Source: Candidatus Sulfopaludibacter sp. SbA3 (GTDB taxonomy: Bacteria > Acidobacteriota > Terriglobia > Bryobacterales > Bryobacteraceae). From it: a stretch of 64,000 nt of DNA. The notes beneath the pieces were generated by a model. The model worked only from the letters and a program-made list of their open reading frames with translations, was not told the origin of the DNA and made no database searches. Made by a program: the position numbers and the translations under genes. The stretch's first letter is position 1. Every line of letters begins with the position of its first letter. Where the stretch lies: NCBI GenBank assembly GCA_945890485.1, contig CAMDCN010000009.1, positions 186,001 to 250,000 of the forward strand. Reading direction: 5' to 3'. Of this stretch, positions 50,730 to 64,000 are shown one piece after another.

Positions 50730-53700
50730 TATTCGAGCTTAACCGCTTGAAGAATCTTCCACCCGGAGTTGCTTCCCGCACCTGCCTGCAACCCCCCATA
50801 GATCAATTTGGTCCCGCTGAATTGTGAGCGGAAGCGGACACTCAAAGTAAGGCGCAAAGAGGTCGGCCCGAAAGCATCTGCGCGGGAGCCGAACGAAGAT
50901 AGCTCGCATTGGCTATTGCTAACGATGATTGCAGAACTCGTAAAGTCCCGCCCCAACGGAACTCCCGGGAGCAGAAGCTGTGTTCCATCGTCCGACAGGA
51001 GATAAACCAGATTGGCTGCGCGATCAAAGCCCATGTAACAGGCATTGGCTCCATTGAGGGCATTGTTGATTAGAATTTGCGAAGTCGTAAACTCGGACTG
51101 AAGGGTTGCGTCCGAACTTTGATAGTCGAGCCGGAGGAATACCGTCGGCCCGATCGGTAGCGATGGGCTTTGGGGCTCATATAGACTCGCGTTCAGTGGC
51201 GTTGTCGCTTGGGCCGGGCGAACTACACCAGCAATCTGCCAACCGCTGTTGGCCAACGCGAGGTCACGCGCCGCGGCATAGATTGCTTGGTCACCGGTGA
51301 ACGCCGGCCGGAACAGTATAAAGACGCGCATAATCAGGGTATCCCCCGCCTTCGTCGCGCTGAACCCATTCGCAAGAACCGTACACTGGGAGTTTGAAAC
51401 GCCATTCGTCAGTCCTCCCAACGCCAGAGTGAGAAGCCCGTTGCCCGAGTCGTCGACCAGAAAGAACTGCTCAGTCGACGCGTTGTATGCCAAGTAGCAA
51501 GCGGCACGCCCGTCCAGTGCGCGGTTGATCAAAACATTCAGGACACCCAGATCATTGGCGCCGTCCGGATCCCGAAAAACAAACTCGCGCCGGCCATCAC
51601 TGAGCAGACTCGACGAAACAAACACCGGAGCTTGGTTTCCCCCGGGTCCTGTTTGGAAGGCAGACTGCAAAACTGAAACGTTTACCGAGTTCACCTGGAT
51701 CAATCCGCTACGCTGCCCTCCGGGATTTGGTGCCACTGTGTAGTTCACTGTCCCCGCCCCAGTGCCCGAAGCGCCGCCGGTGATGGTGATCCAAGGGACA
51801 TTGGCGGTTGCCGTCCAACCCGTTGTCGGCACGGCGGTAGTGACGGCGACACTACGGCTTGCCCCGGAGGCCGGAATCGTCAGCGAGACTGGTTCGACGG
51901 CGATTGGCGCTGCGCTTTGCGTAACCGTAAAGGTCGCGCCACCGTTCAGTGTGATCGTTGCCCCTCTGGGCACAGCAAAGCGGTTGGCTTCTACCGCAAA
52001 AGTGAGTTGAAGCGGGCCGAGTCCAAAGCCGCCCGATTGCAGGCGGAGCCACGGTGCCGATGATGTAGCAGTCCATGCGCAGGTCGAACCAATCGTTACC
52101 GTCGCATTGCCGGTGCCTTCGCCGAAAGAGACCGTACCAGATGGGCTCGTAAACGTACCTGAACATCCGGCAACATTTTCATTGGCTACCAGCGTGTAGA
52201 TCTCTGCGGCGGAATCAGCCAATGCGCCACTGCCTTCGGAACCAATTGCAAACACCGCCGTCGACGCCTGATTCCAAAAAACGTACCGGCCACGTCTACC
52301 CGGTGGCAGAGCCCTCTGACCACTGGGCCCCAACCGCTCTTCTCCATAGATGCGAACTTCGTCTGCGGGAGTAGACTCCAGGAAAGATGTCGTGGACCCA
52401 ACCACGGCCACGCTCTTCCGCAATTCGCTGTGGCTAGCCCCGAGCAGCGGACGTGTGGCGCCATCCAGTTGGCCAGCCGTGGAAAGCAACTCCTCCAAGA
52501 CTGCTGGTGTCCTGTAGAGAGTTCCACAACTGCCCAAGAGACTACGCCCGTTTTCAAAGAACCAATAGCGGTCTCCGCAAATGATGCTCGAACCAGCACC
52601 GGTAACGTTTCCCCCCAGCAAACCATTCGCGATGGAGTATCGTTCCGACCCGACGTACAGAACTGGCGTGCCCGGTTGCTTGCGGCTCCACGGTATGGAG
52701 TTTGGGAAGGCGTCCGAAGCTGCGGTCCACTCTCCATCGGCCACGCGCATACTGAAGAGTCCTCTCCATGGACCCTTCCCAACGATGTAGAGGTAGCCGT
52801 TGTCACCCCAGGCCGTCGAAACCGCTTGAGCGATCACCGGGTATTCGTGCGTCACTTGTGCAGTCATCAGATTCACTAGCGTCACCCAGCCAGCGTGACC
52901 AACTGCGGCCAATTGACCAGTTCCGTCGACCGAGACGCTCAATCCAGCTTGGCGCAAAGGTACGACTTGATCTGAATTCATCAATGGGTCCAGGATGTGA
53001 AGTTCGGGCGGATCCGACCCGAGCAAAATCATCCTGTCCCGGCTCTTGCTATAGGCGGCGTCAATCAAGCGAAAGCTGAGCGGCAAGAGATTGGAGGGGG
53101 CCGCCACTGCCGATTGGGAGACGCTTAAGGCCTGCCCACCGACCGAGAGCGTTCCATTGCGTGCTCCTCCAGAGTTTGGGCGGATCATGTAGCGCACCTG
53201 CCGCTGGCCGGTCCGGAGCCGTTCCTCCAATCCCACAATCCAATTGGCCGAAGAGTGCACCGTGTAAAGGCAGTCCGCAGCGCCAGTTACATTGACCGCA
53301 AAAATCCCACCCTCGCTCCCAACGTTATTGGACGTCGTGTTCAGGGTCGGGGAGCAGGGCGTCTGCGCTGCTAAAGAAAAGACACGCAGACTGAAGTCCT
53401 GCGCCAAGCCCGCTAGTGGATCCGCCTGCTGGATTACGTATAACTCCGACCCGCCGTTGCTGAAAACCCACTTCCCTTGATTTGGGCGAAATTCAGAGTT
53501 TACGGTGACGCCGCCGAGCGTGAATCGACCAGCCAAGCGATAGGACCCCGCCGAGTACAGACGGACCTCCGAGTCTGTAAAATCTGAGGAACTGGGCCCG
53601 GGATAGCCAATGGCGGCGAATTCGTTTCGGCCCACGATCTCTGCAAATGCCCTCACAAATGCCATATCCGCGATCGCCCCGCGAAACTTAGAATCCAATC

Positions 53701-54370
53701 GCGGTTCCGTTGATGCCCAGAAGGCCGAGCCGCAGCCGTTAAAGACGGTCGAGCCGTCTCGAGAGAGCCAGTTTTGGCCGCAGCTATCCAAAGCCAATAG
53801 GGGCACCTCGCTCGGATCGACGTTGATCAGTCCGCCGGTTAGCTTGACGCGCTGGAGGTAGTTGCTAAATCGACCCGTGGCGTACAGCGCGTCTCCATTG
53901 GGATGGATCAACGCGTTAATTAGGGAATAGTCTGTGGTAATGGTCTGCACGATGTTCCCATTGCCGATCCCAATCGTCAGTATTGACGTCTGGTAGCCTT
54001 GAACGGTCTCGGCGTACAGGTACACAGGTCCGAGCACCACCGCCCGTACCCGCCCGGAGACTGGATAGGTGCGCACCACGGTCCCAAGAAACACGTCGAT
54101 TACCGTAATGCTCCCGTCGTGGGCTATCGCGGCCCGCGCGCCATCCGGGCTCAATGCCAAATCGATCGGCGCGGCCGGAAGGTCTACCGGGACATCGATG
54201 CGGGTTGCTGGGTCATAAATGTGCAGTTGATTCGGTGCTGAACCCACCACTACGATCCGGTTCAGCGGAACGCTGTACTCGGCATCCAGCGGACGAAACG
54301 GAAGCGTGTAACTCGCCTGCCCCCACACCCCACCCACTACACTCAACCACAGAACCAGACTCCGCCACAT
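50729..54370 (-). CDS. Exported BACON/propeller protein at the head of the ABC operon
   Basis: 1213 residues with a signal peptide ([15 protein letters not shown]). Two large beta-propeller-like halves (about 20-350 and 440-750; IALSPDG-type blades such as [20 protein letters not shown]), each followed by a BACON-type domain ([15 protein letters not shown]; then two at about 765-930 with [14 protein letters not shown] and [14 protein letters not shown]). The C-terminus has two copies of the module also found twice in the protein at 29071-33477, each with conserved ACY and NSQC cysteines. The stop codon overlaps the ATPase start, so the protein is co-translated with an exporter; it may be its cargo or a surface partner. 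Inference only. Confidence 0.88.
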   Translation of the reverse strand: MWRSLVLWLSVVGGVWGQASYTLPFRPLDAEYSVPLNRIVVVGSAPNQLHIYDPATRIDVPVDLPAAPIDLALSPDGARAAIAHDGSITVIDVFLGTVVRTYPVSGRVRAVVLGPVYLYAETVQGYQTSILTIGIGNGNIVQTITTDYSLINALIHPNGDALYATGRFSNYLQRVKLTGGLINVDPSEVPLLALDSCGQNWLSRDGSTVFNGCGSAFWASTEPRLDSKFRGAIADMAFVRAFAEIVGRNEFAAIGYPGPSSSDFTDSEVRLYSAGSYRLAGRFTLGGVTVNSEFRPNQGKWVFSNGGSELYVIQQADPLAGLAQDFSLRVFSLAAQTPCSPTLNTTSNNVGSEGGIFAVNVTGAADCLYTVHSSANWIVGLEERLRTGQRQVRYMIRPNSGGARNGTLSVGGQALSVSQSAVAAPSNLLPLSFRLIDAAYSKSRDRMILLGSDPPELHILDPLMNSDQVVPLRQAGLSVSVDGTGQLAAVGHAGWVTLVNLMTAQVTHEYPVIAQAVSTAWGDNGYLYIVGKGPWRGLFSMRVADGEWTAASDAFPNSIPWSRKQPGTPVLYVGSERYSIANGLLGGNVTGAGSSIICGDRYWFFENGRSLLGSCGTLYRTPAVLEELLSTAGQLDGATRPLLGASHSELRKSVAVVGSTTSFLESTPADEVRIYGEERLGPSGQRALPPGRRGRYVFWNQASTAVFAIGSEGSGALADSAAEIYTLVANENVAGCSGTFTSPSGTVSFGEGTGNATVTIGSTCAWTATSSAPWLRLQSGGFGLGPLQLTFAVEANRFAVPRGATITLNGGATFTVTQSAAPIAVEPVSLTIPASGASRSVAVTTAVPTTGWTATANVPWITITGGASGTGAGTVNYTVAPNPGGQRSGLIQVNSVNVSVLQSAFQTGPGGNQAPVFVSSSLLSDGRREFVFRDPDGANDLGVLNVLINRALDGRAACYLAYNASTEQFFLVDDSGNGLLTLALGGLTNGVSNSQCTVLANGFSATKAGDTLIMRVFILFRPAFTGDQAIYAAARDLALANSGWQIAGVVRPAQATTPLNASLYEPQSPSLPIGPTVFLRLDYQSSDATLQSEFTTSQILINNALNGANACYMGFDRAANLVYLLSDDGTQLLLPGVPLGRDFTSSAIIVSNSQCELSSFGSRADAFGPTSLRLTLSVRFRSQFSGTKLIYGGLQAGAGSNSGWKILQAVKLE

Positions 54371-54416
54371 TTTCGCAGCGTAGCATAGGCGTCTGCCCGC
54401 CCGTCCACCCCTGCAT

Positions 54417-54446
54417 TTGACGGGCCATTCATTCTTCTGTTATCTT
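54417..54446 (+). promoter_or_regulatory. Probable sigma-70 promoter of rpoBC
   Basis: TTGACG (54417-54422) and TATCTT (54441-54446) are separated by 18 bases, or 17 if TTATCT is taken as -10. This is the best promoter in the 320-base gap between the divergent BACON gene and rpoB and would give a leader of about 240 bases. The rest of the gap has no gene. Confidence 0.55.
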
Positions 54447-54690
54447 TATCTATAAGCCGGAGTCGGGCCGGGACATCCATTCTGTGAATCTTTCCTTCCG
54501 CTGCTCTTTTCGCGGTCGTCTCCACGACTGCTACAGCACAATTTTGCCTTTCCCCAAGCGCACCCCCCACGCGCTCGCCTACACCTCTACCGACTCGTCT
54601 GTACCCGACTCATCCTGCTTTCCCTTGCGGCCCTAGCTCCCGACGCTTTGCCGCTTGCCCTTTCCTGTGCATGCCCTTTAGGAGTGAATC

Positions 54691-59022
<4,332 letters not shown>

Positions 59023-59039
59023 TTCAAGGAGACTAAGCC

Positions 59040-63275
<4,236 letters not shown>

Positions 63276-63296
63276 CAGGGTTCAAGGATAAGGATC

Positions 63297-63324
63297 AAAC
63301 GGCCAGGCATCCGCCTGGCCGTTT
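63297..63324 (+). terminator. Hairpin terminator after rpoC
   Basis: AAACGGCCAGGC (63297-63308), a 4-base loop ATCC, and GCCTGGCCGTTT (63313-63324): a perfect 12-bp stem ending in TTT. It lies 21 bases after the rpoC stop codon. Confidence 0.88.
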
Positions 63325-63330
63325 GTGTGA

Positions 63331-64000
63331 ATGGGTGGCCTGGTAGCGGTGAAGAGATACGTCAGAGGGCTTTGGAGCGATCGATCTTATCGGATCGCGG
63401 TCGCGGTGTTCGGGCTACTGGCGGTGAGCCTTCAATACTTCGGCGGCGCGTACCAGGCGGAGTACAACAGTCATCCCGATGAGGCCGCGCATTTCGTGTC
63501 CTCCCTGCTGGTGAGGGACTACCTGGCAGAGTTTCCATGGCCATCGCCGGTCCCTTGGGCGCTCGACTATTACCTTCACTATCCGAAGGTTGCGATTGGA
63601 CATTGGCCGCCGGGTTACTATGCGGTCCAAGGCGCCTGGTGGCTTGTGTTTCCTCCGGGACGCGAATCGGCCATGGTGTTGAATTTGTTGATGGGCGTCG
63701 GCGTGATGACGTTGTTCTGGGTGTTGGCAAGGCGCCTGGACCTTTCCAGGCTGTTGATCGGGGGGGCTGGGGTAGTTCTGCTGGTGTTGCCCGTGGTGCA
63801 GGAAGCGATGTCGCAAGTGATGGCGGAACTGCCGTCGCTATTGGCGGCAACGTTCTTCCTTTGGTCGTTAACGCGGTTGCAGGAGAACCCAGGGCAGCAA
63901 TCGTTAATGGTGGTGTGGTTGGCGCTATTTGCTGCGTTCGCTGTCAAGCAGACCAGTGTCGGGTTGGCGGCGGCTCCCGTACTGGCTTTAGCGATCAGTG
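63331..64000 (+). CDS. GT39-type membrane glycosyltransferase, 5' part
   Basis: Runs off the end of the window; about 223 codons seen. ATG 63331 is used; GTG 63349 is an in-frame alternative, and neither has a clear ribosome site. First membrane helix (IAVAVFGLLAVSLQYFGGAY) is followed by NSHPDEAAHFVSSLL, the acidic DE pair (D50, E51) that serves as the catalytic loop of dolichyl/undecaprenyl-phosphate-dependent glycosyltransferases of the PMT/ArnT (GT39) type. Further helices follow (LNLLMGVGVMTLFWVLA, LLIGGAGVVLLVLPVV). It would transfer a sugar from a lipid carrier to an exported acceptor. It sits just after the rpoC terminator. Confidence 0.8.
   Translation, partial: MGGLVAVKRYVRGLWSDRSYRIAVAVFGLLAVSLQYFGGAYQAEYNSHPDEAAHFVSSLLVRDYLAEFPWPSPVPWALDYYLHYPKVAIGHWPPGYYAVQGAWWLVFPPGRESAMVLNLLMGVGVMTLFWVLARRLDLSRLLIGGAGVVLLVLPVVQEAMSQVMAELPSLLAATFFLWSLTRLQENPGQQSLMVVWLALFAAFAVKQTSVGLAAAPVLALAIS

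Overview
The window reads as chromosome of an Acidobacteriota species, most likely order Bryobacterales (Solibacter/Bryobacter-like); this is inferred from gene content, not from a marker search. The pointers are an Oar-type TonB-dependent receptor with an N-terminal carboxypeptidase-like domain, a PadR plus ADOP-type duplicated permease pair, proteins with the Solibacter C-terminal domain TIGR03437, BACON and SBBP repeat proteins, a short STGPRTPEGK-motif protein of a type I associate with this group, and an RpoB carrying extra cysteine pairs near its N-terminus. DNA is GC-rich, and most genes show the long shadow frames typical of high-GC coding sequence. I saw no rRNA, tRNA or CRISPR array.

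Layout. 1-5.1 kb: 3' part of a TolC-type efflux protein, a reduced amidohydrolase and a large TonB-dependent receptor. 5.4-10.5 kb: an NRAMP-UspA fusion transporter behind a perfect palindrome, then a translationally coupled pair of secreted proteins ending in a matrixin-type metalloprotease. 10.7-15.5 kb: a LuxR-type HTH protein followed by an apparent operon of ECF sigma factor, zinc-finger anti-sigma factor, unknown protein and a TPR-CHAT protease-like lipoprotein. 15.5-28.9 kb: mostly housekeeping and accessory enzymes (MscS channel, a frameshifted ankyrin protein, FKBP isomerase, PIG-L deacetylase, a Tat-signal DOPA-dioxygenase-like protein, PadR/ADOP permease, DUF1905, alginate-export-type barrel, DUF362 protein with an unknown partner). 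29-37.6 kb: a giant SBBP/BACON secreted protein, a DUF2809 membrane protein, and a two-gene operon coding for an OmpA/peptidoglycan-binding protein and a large protein with M15-peptidase-like motifs.

37.7-45 kb is a graveyard of mobile and toxin-antitoxin DNA: a broken HTH antitoxin/PIN toxin pair cut by an IS701-family remnant, a HipA remnant, a beta-lactamase-family remnant, a DUF433/DUF5615 pair cut by an IS4-family remnant, a SnoaL-like gene whose stop codon lies inside half of an integron attC-like site, and a diverged palindromic repeat on either side of that gene. A PEP-CTERM protein and a TIGR03437 protein survive intact among them.

45.4-54.4 kb: an STGPRTPEGK protein with a hairpin leader, then a minus-strand operon in which a BACON-containing exported protein is coupled to an ABC ATPase, a duplicated FtsX-type permease and an HlyD adaptor, forming a MacAB-like export system. 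54.4-63.3 kb: rpoB and rpoC with their own promoter and terminator, without the usual rplKAJL genes upstream. The window ends inside a GT39-type membrane glycosyltransferase gene.

The strongest candidates for something undescribed are the sigma/anti-sigma/CHAT operon, the OmpA plus M15-like pair, and a duplicated C-terminal domain with two conserved cysteines that is shared by the two giant secreted proteins at 29-33 kb and 50-54 kb.
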